Assembly (NCBI GenBank): GCA_028280915.1
Contig: JANQKX010000059.1
Coordinates: 1-12,304, forward strand
Length of the DNA: 12,304 nucleotides
Reading direction: 5' to 3'
Origin: Kiloniellaceae bacterium
Lineage (GTDB): Bacteria; Pseudomonadota; Alphaproteobacteria; Kiloniellales; Kiloniellaceae
In this document: in pieces, positions 6,224 to 12,304 of the stretch
Numbering within the stretch: position 1 is the stretch's first letter
How the letters are laid out: every line of letters begins with the position of its first letter
Program-made: the position numbers and the translations under genes
Notes under the pieces: model-generated
What the model was told of the DNA's origin: nothing
The model's input: only the letters and a program-made list of their open reading frames with translations
The model's database searches: none

Positions 6224-7951
6224 ATGGGACAGGAATTCGCTCCGGAGAATCAGAAGCCGGCCGTGCCCTCGTGGCTGGTCGAAAGGGCGCCCCTGCTGCT
6301 TTTCCCGCTGCTGCTGGTTGAGCCGTTTTTAAATTTCACTCGGGTCGTCGACTACCCCTTCTACGCCCCTGTGCCAGTGGTCATTTGCCTGAGCTTGATC
6401 GGCGTGGGCCTCATCTTGGCGCTGCTCTGTCGTCGCGGCGGCGGCAAGACAGAAAACCTGGTCCTGATCTTGCTGGCTGCCTTTTTTCTCGACGTGGAGT
6501 TTGAGATCTTTCGACCCCGGGGTTCGGGTATTCTATTGCTCGTTGGCCTGGGGGTCATCTTGGTTTTCGGTATCGCGCAAAAGGTCTGGGCGATCTTGAC
6601 CTGTATTGTGGCTACGATGACGGCCGCGACCTTGGGCCTTGCGATTTTTGAGGAGTTTTCGCCCATCAAGCCGGGCTACGCGGTGGTGCAAGAGGGGGAC
6701 GACGACCCGAGTCTGCCCCCGGTCTTGCACCTGGTTCTGGACGAGCACATTGGCCTGGCCGGCTTAAGGGGCAGCGAGGAGGGCGAGGCCGCGCATCGGC
6801 GACTGGAGTCCTTCTACGCGGACCGGGGTTTCCATGTTTTTGAGAAGGCTTATAGCCAATACGCAAAAACCGCGATGACCCTGGGCCACATGTTCAATTT
6901 TCGTCATGACTTCCATGGCAAGGGCTTGGTGGAGCCCAGCGGTGTCTACGGTCGCTACCGTATGAGCGAAGTCGCCTATTTGGACGAACTGCGCCGGCGC
7001 GGATATCATTTGAACATCTTTCAAAACGACTACTTGGACCTGTGCCACAGTCAGCCACCATCGGCCGTGACCTGCGATACCACCCTGGCAACCAGCCTGG
7101 CGGCGGTCCGCCAGTCAGACCTTTCGTTCGCCGACAAGGCCTATACGGTCTGGAACCTCTTTTTGGACAATTCCCAACTGATCTTACGGGCCCGGGCGGC
7201 CTATTGGCGGCTGCAAAATGTGGCCCGGGACGTCGGCCTAACCCTGCCGTTTTGGCGGCCTGAAATCTTTCATACGGTCTCCGCCTCGGCCATCACCACC
7301 TTGGAGAAGCTTGAGACGGCGTTAAAGTCCGCCGGTCCCGGTCAGTATTATTATGCTCACCTTCTTTTGCCCCACCATCCCTATATCATGGAGGCCGACT
7401 GTCGGTTGACGCCGCCGCAAACCTGGGTCCACCTGGGAACGCGTTTCATCGAAGGCCGTTTGGGGGTACACGACCCGTCCAAGTGGCAGGGGGTGGCGCC
7501 GTCCCTGTTTTACAAGCAGTTGGACTGTACTTATCTTTGGATCGACCGGTTGATCGCCTCTCTGCAAGAAAGTGGGGCATGGGACGAGGCGGTGATTGTT
7601 TTACATGGCGACCACGGCTCCCGTATTGGCGTGCGCCCGCCGAGCACGGAAAACTTTGACCGCTTGTCTGCCCGAGAGGTCCTGCTCAACTATTCAACCC
7701 TCTTTGCCGTGCGTGCGCCCGGCTTGACGGCGGGGAACAAGGATGGGGCGGTTCCGATCAACCTTTTGTTCGATCAACTGGTGCGATCGGAATTTGCATC
7801 GGTCACCGCGGCGACTGCGCCCCTCATCCCGGAAGTCTACGCCCTTGAAGAGGATGACCTTTTGAACCCGGTCGCAAGGCGGTATCAAACTCCGTTGTTT
7901 CCAGACCCGTCACCGCCGAGCAAACCGGGTGAGGTTCATGCCGGAAACTGA
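6224..7951 (+). CDS. Membrane-anchored sulfatase / alkaline-phosphatase-superfamily protein
   Basis: The 575-residue protein has an N-terminal membrane part with about four or five hydrophobic segments (near 22-38, 48-68, 78-92, 101-117, 121-142), then a soluble domain from about 165. That domain resembles sulfatase-fold phospho- or sulfo-transferases: LHLVLDEHIG (168-177) gives the first acidic metal ligands (Asp173, Glu174), YSQYAKTAMTLGHMFNF (210-226) carries a likely nucleophile Thr216, LLPHHPYI (381-388) supplies histidines, and LHGDHGSRIG (460-469) has the Asp-His metal pair. The nucleophile is not a Cys/Ser-x-Pro-x-Arg sulfatase signature, so a formylglycine sulfatase is unlikely. Topology suggests a periplasmic active site, perhaps modifying envelope lipid or glycan; the substrate is not determinable here. 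The start at 6224 has a weak ribosome site. It follows the YLDPGTG gene and ends before a terminator. Confidence 0.85.
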   Translation: MGQEFAPENQKPAVPSWLVERAPLLLFPLLLVEPFLNFTRVVDYPFYAPVPVVICLSLIGVGLILALLCRRGGGKTENLVLILLAAFFLDVEFEIFRPRGSGILLLVGLGVILVFGIAQKVWAILTCIVATMTAATLGLAIFEEFSPIKPGYAVVQEGDDDPSLPPVLHLVLDEHIGLAGLRGSEEGEAAHRRLESFYADRGFHVFEKAYSQYAKTAMTLGHMFNFRHDFHGKGLVEPSGVYGRYRMSEVAYLDELRRRGYHLNIFQNDYLDLCHSQPPSAVTCDTTLATSLAAVRQSDLSFADKAYTVWNLFLDNSQLILRARAAYWRLQNVARDVGLTLPFWRPEIFHTVSASAITTLEKLETALKSAGPGQYYYAHLLLPHHPYIMEADCRLTPPQTWVHLGTRFIEGRLGVHDPSKWQGVAPSLFYKQLDCTYLWIDRLIASLQESGAWDEAVIVLHGDHGSRIGVRPPSTENFDRLSAREVLLNYSTLFAVRAPGLTAGNKDGAVPINLLFDQLVRSEFASVTAATAPLIPEVYALEEDDLLNPVARRYQTPLFPDPSPPSKPGEVHAGN

Positions 7952-7991
7952 TCTTAGTGTGCCGGGTTTGTGCCAAGCTTTTGCCGGTTAT

Positions 7992-8026
7992 TAGGCTCAT
8001 GCCGTGGGGCGCGGCGCCTAGTTTTT
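7992..8026 (+). terminator. Rho-independent terminator after the sulfatase-like gene
   Basis: TAGGC (7992-7996) pairs with GCCTA (8016-8020) and, after a four-base bulge, GCCG (8001-8004) pairs with CGGC (8012-8015); GTTTTTG follows. The T-run is on the plus strand, so it serves the sulfatase unit. The right arm overlaps the stop codon of the convergent RHH gene. Confidence 0.55.
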
Positions 8027-8350
8027 GCTTGTCGTCAGGTCGCCATGGCCGGCGGCGGCATGGCCGTCTTCCGTGGCGGCGATGCGAAAGTAGGAGAGGG
8101 CGTAAACCCGCATGGCCGCCGTCAGGGTGGATTCCCGCCGGCGCCCGTTGATCCGCTCAGCCAGCTCCCCCAAGGAACAGTCTTCGCGGCGGCAAATTTC
8201 CTCCAGCGCGTCCCACATGCTGCGCTCCAGGCGCAAGGAGGTGCGTTTGCTGGGCAATTGGACGTTCCGTATGATCAACGTGCTCAGGCCATTCGGCGGG
8301 CCGGCAAGCAGGACATGATCTTCCGGACGATGTTGTTCGGTATTGTTCAT
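8018..8350 (-). CDS. Ribbon-helix-helix (RHH_4-type) protein
   Basis: The 110-residue product has a polar N-terminus, then a region resembling the ribbon-helix-helix family found in many alphaproteobacteria: RTSLRLERSMWDALEEICRREDCSLGELAERI (36-67), with the strand at about 36-43 and helices at about 44-56 and 60-68. LTAAMRVYALSYFRIAATEDGH (76-97) is a well-conserved tail of this family. Such proteins are probably DNA-binding dimers, but most have no known target. I start at ATG 8350 because AAGGAAAG stands directly upstream (8352-8359); an upstream GTG at 8380 would add ten residues with no such site. The gene is transcribed alone on the minus strand, convergent with the sulfatase gene. Its promoter must lie in or beside the palindromic element that begins about 40 bases upstream. 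Confidence 0.85.
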   Translation of the reverse strand: MNNTEQHRPEDHVLLAGPPNGLSTLIIRNVQLPSKRTSLRLERSMWDALEEICRREDCSLGELAERINGRRRESTLTAAMRVYALSYFRIAATEDGHAAAGHGDLTTSKN

Positions 8351-8390
8351 TCTTTCCTTGGGCTTATCGTTACATCCCACGAGAGGGCCC

Positions 8391-8533
8391 GAGAGCGGAT
8401 CTCAGATCAATTGGAATCGGCCCAGTTACATTTCGAGGGCGATCCGATTGACCTGAGATCCGCTCTAAACTTCAATGAGTTAGAGCGAAACAACAGGCCA
8501 GATGCCTACGCACCTGATCTGTGTTTGCTCTAG
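8391..8533. repeat. Composite element of two consecutive palindromes (intergenic mosaic repeat-like)
   Basis: The first palindrome has perfect 14-base arms AGAGCGGATCTCAG (8392-8405) and its complement (8453-8466). Pairing continues inward through TCAAT/ATTGA, GG/CC, ATCG/CGAT and CCC/GGG to a 13-base loop (8424-8436), giving roughly 28 pairs with one mismatch and two bulges. The second palindrome pairs TAGAGCGAAACA (8481-8492) with TGTTTGCTCTA (8522-8532), with one G-T and an unpaired end base, and CAGG (8494-8497) with CCTG (8513-8516). CGCTCTAA (8461-8468) can instead pair with TTAGAGCG (8480-8487). Outer flanks GCCCGAGAGC and GCTCTAGGGC are also nearly complementary. The layout recalls RIME-type intergenic elements with two palindromes known from Rhizobiales. 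With its flanks it fills most of the gene-free stretch 8351-8701; the remainder (8539-8701) is AT-rich and has no gene. Confidence 0.75.
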
Positions 8534-8563
8534 GGCTCAATCGACTATTGCAATCTAGAAATG

Positions 8564-8592
8564 TCGAAAACCGCAACTGATAAGAATATTAT
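8564..8592 (+). promoter_or_regulatory. Candidate promoter for the J-domain gene
   Basis: TCGAAA (8564-8569), a 17-base spacer and TATTAT (8587-8592, five of six matches to TATAAT) lie in an AT-rich stretch (about 8540-8640) unlike the GC-rich surroundings. It would give a leader of about 100 bases before ATG 8702. Evidence is sequence match only. Confidence 0.3.
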
Positions 8593-8701
8593 TTCAAATA
8601 AATTCCTCTGTTAAGGGTAAAAATTAATTTCGATTCGGCAAATTTCATGTGGTGCTGCGGCGGGCTTGCTTGTCCCTACGTGGCCGACCATATTGAGCCC
8701 T

Positions 8702-9271
8702 ATGCCAGTAGAACCCCAAGATGATTTACGCCTGACATCCGAGCCGCCCGACCCCGAGATGCCCGACCCGAAGCTGCGGCGCTGCGAACGGGCCGGCTGC
8801 ACCGCCGAGGGGCGCTTTCGGGCGCCGGTCTCGCGGGATCACCTCAACCACTACTATTGGTTCTGTTTGGATCACGTGCGCGAATACAACGCCGCCTGGG
8901 ATTTTTTCGCCGGGCTCAGCAGCGAGGAGATCGAGCAGCAGCGGCGCCGGGATGCCACCTGGCAGCGCCCCTCCTGGCCCTTTGCCGGGCGCAAGGCGGG
9001 CGGCCGCGCCAACGGGGAGATCCATGACCCTTACGGATTTTTCGACGATGAGGGGACGGCCCGGCCGCAAAGCCCGCCCCAATCAAAGCGCGCCCAGGCC
9101 TTGGCGCTTTTGAACCTTGACAATGACGCCTCTTTCGTATCAGTCAAGGCACGCTATAAGGAACTGGTAAAACAACTGCATCCGGATGCCAATGGCGGCG
9201 ATCCCGAGGCTGAAGAGCGTATGAAGGTCATTAACCAGGCCTACGCCACGCTCAAGGCCGAGTTTTCGTAA
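8702..9271 (+). CDS. J-domain (DnaJ-like) protein with N-terminal Cys/His module
   Basis: The 189-residue protein ends in a J domain (about 131-189): ALALLNLDNDASFVSVKARYKELVKQLHPDANGGDPEAEERMKVINQAY in content, with the essential HPD at 160-162, which should recruit and stimulate a DnaK-type Hsp70. The N-terminal half carries Cys28, Cys33, Cys55 and His58 (C-x4-C and C-x2-H), a possible zinc site, followed by EYNAAWDFFAGLS (61-73) and WQRPSWPFAG (87-96), all typical of the alphaproteobacterial protein found before cobS. There is no Gly/Phe region or classical DnaJ zinc repeat, so it is not DnaJ itself. I start at ATG 8702; a TTG at 8666 and an ATG at 8759 are alternatives, and no start has a strong ribosome site. 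The cobS gene starts 47 bases later. A role in cobaltochelatase assembly is suggested only by position. Confidence 0.88.
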   Translation: MPVEPQDDLRLTSEPPDPEMPDPKLRRCERAGCTAEGRFRAPVSRDHLNHYYWFCLDHVREYNAAWDFFAGLSSEEIEQQRRRDATWQRPSWPFAGRKAGGRANGEIHDPYGFFDDEGTARPQSPPQSKRAQALALLNLDNDASFVSVKARYKELVKQLHPDANGGDPEAEERMKVINQAYATLKAEFS

Positions 9272-9318
9272 CAACCGGCTGCGCTCAACAAGAACTTGAT
9301 TTTTTGACGGAACAAAAA

Positions 9319-10314
9319 ATGGCAACGACTTCCGCTGGTGGCGAACTCCCGACCCACAGTCCCGATATCACCGTATCCGTTCGGCAAACCTTCGGCCTGG
9401 ACAGCGACATGCAGGTGCCGGCCTTCAGTCAGGGCAGCGATTATGTGCCCGATCAGGACAACGCCTATCAATTCGACCGCGATACGACGCTGGCCATCCT
9501 GGCGGGCTTTGCCCACAACCGGCGGGTCATGATCCAGGGCTATCACGGCACCGGTAAATCGACCCATATCGAACAGGTGGCCGCCCGTTTGAACTGGCCC
9601 TGCATCCGCATCAACCTGGACAGCCATATCAGCCGGATCGATTTGGTGGGCAAGGATGCCATCGTGCTGCAGGACGGCAAGCAGGTGACCGAGTTCCGCG
9701 AGGGTTTGCTGCCCTGGGCCTTGCAGCGGGCAACGGCCCTGGTCTTTGACGAATACGACGCGGGCCGGCCGGACGTGATGTTCGTGATCCAGCGGGTTTT
9801 GGAAGTGGACGGCAAGCTGACCTTGCTGGACCAGAACAAGGTGATCCACCCCCATCCCGCCTTTCGCTTGTTCTCCACCTCGAATACCGTGGGGCTGGGC
9901 GATACCACCGGGCTTTATCACGGCACTCAGCAGATCAACCAGGGTCAGATGGACCGCTGGAACATCGTCGCCACCCTGAATTATCTGCCCCACGATACGG
10001 AAGTGGACATCGTTCTGGCCAAAACGCCCCAATACGACAGCAAGGAAGGGCGCGATACCCTGGCGGCCATGGTGTCCTTGGCGGATCTGACCCGCAGCGG
10101 CTTCATCAACGGCGACATCTCCACGGTGATGAGCCCGCGCACGGTCATCACCTGGGCGGAAAATGCCCGCATCTTCAACGATGTGGCCTTTGCCTTCCGG
10201 GTGACCTTTTTGAACAAGTGCGACGAGATCGAGCGCTCCGTGGTGGCCGAGTACTATCAGCGCTGCTTCGGCAGCGAGCTGCCTGAATCCAGCGTTTCCG
10301 CCACTCTGGTCTAA
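9319..10314 (+). CDS. cobS: Aerobic cobaltochelatase subunit CobS
   Basis: CobS is the AAA+ ATPase subunit of the CobN-CobS-CobT complex that inserts Co2+ into hydrogenobyrinic acid a,c-diamide in the aerobic cobalamin pathway (EC 6.6.1.2). The 331 residues contain Walker A GYHGTGKS (74-81), Walker B LVFDEYDAGRPDV (141-153), a sensor-like STSNT (186-190), GLGDTTGLYHGTQQINQGQMDRW (192-214) and the C-terminal SPRTVITWAENARIFNDVAFAFRVTFLNKCDE, all close to known CobS. A TTG at 9304 opens the frame, but ATG 9319 has GGA seven bases upstream and gives the usual length, so I use it. Together with CobT it forms the chaperone-like pair that drives CobN; cobN is not in this window. It is followed by cobT after 74 bases with no terminator, so co-transcription is likely. 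Confidence 0.97.
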   Translation: MATTSAGGELPTHSPDITVSVRQTFGLDSDMQVPAFSQGSDYVPDQDNAYQFDRDTTLAILAGFAHNRRVMIQGYHGTGKSTHIEQVAARLNWPCIRINLDSHISRIDLVGKDAIVLQDGKQVTEFREGLLPWALQRATALVFDEYDAGRPDVMFVIQRVLEVDGKLTLLDQNKVIHPHPAFRLFSTSNTVGLGDTTGLYHGTQQINQGQMDRWNIVATLNYLPHDTEVDIVLAKTPQYDSKEGRDTLAAMVSLADLTRSGFINGDISTVMSPRTVITWAENARIFNDVAFAFRVTFLNKCDEIERSVVAEYYQRCFGSELPESSVSATLV

Positions 10315-10388
10315 GCGGACCGATAACGCGACGCTTTGAGGACAGGGCATTTTAGGACGCGGTACGTTAAGAATGTGGGACGGCGGTA

Positions 10389-12281
10389 ATGGCGGAGCGT
10401 GACTCTCCCATCGAGACCTTCAAGCGGGACACGGCGGCGACGGCGCGGGCTATCTCCAAGAACCCCGAACTGACCGCCAGTTTCGTGCCCGCGGGGCAAG
10501 GCCTGGTGGGCAAGGAACTGCGCTTGTCCATGCCGGCGAAAAGCCTGAACGTGGCCGATGCCGCCTTGGTCCGGGGCGAGGCTGACGCGGCGGCCCTGCG
10601 CTTGCGCTACCATGACCGCCGGCTCCATGCGGATCAGCGCCCGGCGACCCCCGACGCGCGGGAGATTTTCGATTCCCTGGAGCAGGCCCGTTGCGAGGCC
10701 CTGGGCCGCCGGCGCATGGTCGGGGTGGGCACCAATTTGGACGCCACCTTGGATGACCGTCTGCGTCACCGGGGCTATCACCGGGCGCGGTCCAGGGAAG
10801 ACGTGCCCTTGAGCGAGGTGCTGCGCCTCCTGGCCTGCGAGGCCATGACCGGCGACCGGCCGCCGCCCAGCGCGGAAAAAATGCTGGATCTCTGGCGCCC
10901 CGCCATCAGTCCCGAGGTGCTTCAGGATCTGGCCAGCTTGGCCGCCACCGCGGCGGACCAAGAGCACTTCGCCAGGTCGGTGCGCGATATGCTGGTGCAC
11001 CTGGATATCGACATGGGCCTGGACGAGGACCCGGCGGGCGACGAGCAGGACGACAGCGAGGACGAGGACAGCAGTCAAAACCCCGACGATTCCGACGGTC
11101 AAAGGGGCGAGGACGATGCCGCCGAGGGGGCGACGACCCTGGACGGTCAGGAAAGCGACTCCGACGATAGCGAGGAGGGGGACCAGCAGGCCGCCGAGGC
11201 CGACAGCGACATGATGGAGGGCGCCGGCGATGAAGATCCCGGGCGTCCCGGCCCGCCGCCCGAATGGGGCGAGATGCGCAACGACCGGCAAGAGGCCTAC
11301 TATCACCCCTTCACGGAAAACTTCGACGAGGTGGTCGAGGCGCCGGACCTTTGTGATCCCGACGAGTTGACCCGCCTGCGCCAGATGCTCGACCAGCAGC
11401 TGGCCCACCTGCAAGGGGTCATCTCCCGCCTGGCCAACCGCTTGCAGCGGCGCTTGCTGGCCAAGCAGACCCGGTCGTGGGACTTCAACCTTGAAGAAGG
11501 CCTGTTGGATACGGCCCGTCTGGCGCGCGTGGTGGCCAACCCCACTCACTCCCTGTCCTACAAGCAGGAAAAGGACATGGAGTTCCGCGACACGGTGGTC
11601 TCCCTGTTGATCGACAACTCCGGCTCCATGCGGGGGCGGCCCATCACCGTGGCGGCCATGTCGGCGGATATCCTGGCCCGCACCTTGGAGCGCTGCGGGG
11701 TGAAGGTGGAAATCCTCGGCTTTACCACCCGCATGTGGAAGGGCGGCCAGTCCCGGGAGAAGTGGATTGCCCAGGGCAAGCCCGCCAATCCGGGACGCCT
11801 CAACGATCTGCGCCACATCGTCTACAAGCCCGCCGACGCGCCCTGGCGCCGCAGCCGCAAGAACCTGGGGCTCATGCTGCGCGAAGGCATCTTGAAGGAA
11901 AACATCGACGGCGAGGCTCTCTTGTGGGCCCACAACCGCCTGATCGCCCGGCCCGAGCAACGCCGCATCCTGATGGTGATTTCCGACGGGGCGCCGGTGG
12001 ACGATTCCACCCTCTCGGTCAATCCGGGCAACTATCTGGAGCGCCACCTGCGCGAGGTGATCGGCTATATCGAGTCCCGTTCGCCGGTGGAACTCCTGGC
12101 CATCGGCATCGGTCACGATGTGACCCGCTACTACGCCCGCGCCGTGACCATCGTGGACGCGGAGCAACTGGGCGGCACGGTGATGGAAAAGCTCGCCGAG
12201 CTGTTCGACGAAGACGGCCCCCGGGACCCGCGCCGCGGGCGGGGCGGCGTGCCCCGCCGGGCCATGGGCGGGCGGCGTTAG
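10389..12281 (+). CDS. cobT: Aerobic cobaltochelatase subunit CobT
   Basis: CobT is the VWA-domain partner of CobS in aerobic cobalt insertion. The 630 residues are complete and of normal length. After an N-terminal helical domain (about 1-205) comes a strongly acidic, low-complexity hinge (about 211-283, dominated by Asp, Glu, Ser and Gly), as in known CobT and the related BchD/ChlD magnesium-chelatase subunits. The C-terminal half is a von Willebrand A domain with MIDAS residues DNSGS (409-413), Thr in GFTTR (444-448) and SDG with Asp533 (532-534), ending LLAIGIGHDVTRYY (569-582) and a basic tail RRGRGGVPRRAMGGRR. The start at ATG 10389 is preceded by a GG-rich site. This is the enzyme-complex cobT, not the unrelated phosphoribosyltransferase called CobT in Salmonella. 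The last bases of the window (12282-12304) follow its stop. Confidence 0.97.
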   Translation: MAERDSPIETFKRDTAATARAISKNPELTASFVPAGQGLVGKELRLSMPAKSLNVADAALVRGEADAAALRLRYHDRRLHADQRPATPDAREIFDSLEQARCEALGRRRMVGVGTNLDATLDDRLRHRGYHRARSREDVPLSEVLRLLACEAMTGDRPPPSAEKMLDLWRPAISPEVLQDLASLAATAADQEHFARSVRDMLVHLDIDMGLDEDPAGDEQDDSEDEDSSQNPDDSDGQRGEDDAAEGATTLDGQESDSDDSEEGDQQAAEADSDMMEGAGDEDPGRPGPPPEWGEMRNDRQEAYYHPFTENFDEVVEAPDLCDPDELTRLRQMLDQQLAHLQGVISRLANRLQRRLLAKQTRSWDFNLEEGLLDTARLARVVANPTHSLSYKQEKDMEFRDTVVSLLIDNSGSMRGRPITVAAMSADILARTLERCGVKVEILGFTTRMWKGGQSREKWIAQGKPANPGRLNDLRHIVYKPADAPWRRSRKNLGLMLREGILKENIDGEALLWAHNRLIARPEQRRILMVISDGAPVDDSTLSVNPGNYLERHLREVIGYIESRSPVELLAIGIGHDVTRYYARAVTIVDAEQLGGTVMEKLAELFDEDGPRDPRRGRGGVPRRAMGGRR

Positions 12282-12304
12282 ATCTCGGCCGGCCGCAGCT
12301 CCGG

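Noticed and set aside
7970..8533. Plus-strand frame of 187 residues over the RHH gene and palindromes
   Set aside because: It runs opposite a recognisable RHH_4 protein and through the palindromic element; composition is not protein-like.
9241..10350. Minus-strand frame (369 residues) opposite cobS
   Set aside because: Antisense shadow; the plus strand encodes a full CobS with Walker motifs.
11019..11237. Low-complexity acidic stretch in cobT considered as a repeat or frameshift scar
   Set aside because: An Asp/Glu-rich hinge at this place is normal for CobT and the related chelatase subunits, and the frame is intact.
10311..12167. Long minus-strand frame (618 residues) opposite cobT
   Set aside because: Same cause: antisense of a high-GC gene. 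The plus strand encodes a complete CobT with MIDAS motif.
12278..12304. Possible C-terminal end of a minus-strand gene (PELRPAEI then TAA) converging on cobT
   Set aside because: Only eight codons are visible before the window ends, which is far too little to support a gene.

Overview
The window reads as chromosomal DNA of a GC-rich alphaproteobacterium, most likely of the Rhodospirillales type. This rests on gene content and order: an aroK-aroB-CNNM/CorC-like run, followed further on by a J-domain gene, cobS and cobT (aerobic cobaltochelatase), plus DUF2889 and a RHH_4-type ribbon-helix-helix protein, all familiar alphaproteobacterial families. No rRNA, tRNA, CRISPR, phage or insertion-sequence gene was seen.

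Left part (1-1676, minus strand): a two-gene unit. It holds a 46-residue single-span membrane protein and, overlapping its end by 20 bases in another frame, a large exported helical-repeat protein of at least 518 residues that leaves the window. A 301-base divergent region (1677-1977) separates it from aroK.

Central part (1978-5054, plus strand): aroK and aroB are translationally coupled (GTGA overlap) and make shikimate 3-phosphate and 3-dehydroquinate. After 105 bases comes a CNNM/CorC-type membrane protein with CBS domains, probably a divalent-cation (Mg2+/Co2+) transporter or regulator. A hairpin terminator and a good promoter then precede a DUF2889 gene, whose start I move downstream to 5225.

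Middle accessory-looking part (5938-8350): a small exported YLDPGTG membrane protein is followed by a membrane-anchored sulfatase/alkaline-phosphatase-superfamily enzyme, probably acting on the cell envelope. A stem-loop with a T-run closes this unit, facing the 3' end of a convergent RHH_4 protein gene.

Intergenic 8351-8701 holds the most striking non-coding structure: a composite element of two consecutive palindromes (about 8391-8533) built on alternating AGAGC/GCTCT modules, followed by an AT-rich stretch with a candidate promoter. Right part (8702-12281): a J-domain protein with a Cys/His N-terminal module, then cobS and cobT, complete. The bolA gene that often precedes this cluster in alphaproteobacteria is not visible; the palindromic element and the RHH gene occupy that place.

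I do not see a clearly new defence or biosynthetic system. The best candidates for something under-described are the small-membrane-protein/helical-repeat pair at the left end, the YLDPGTG/sulfatase pair and the composite palindrome.
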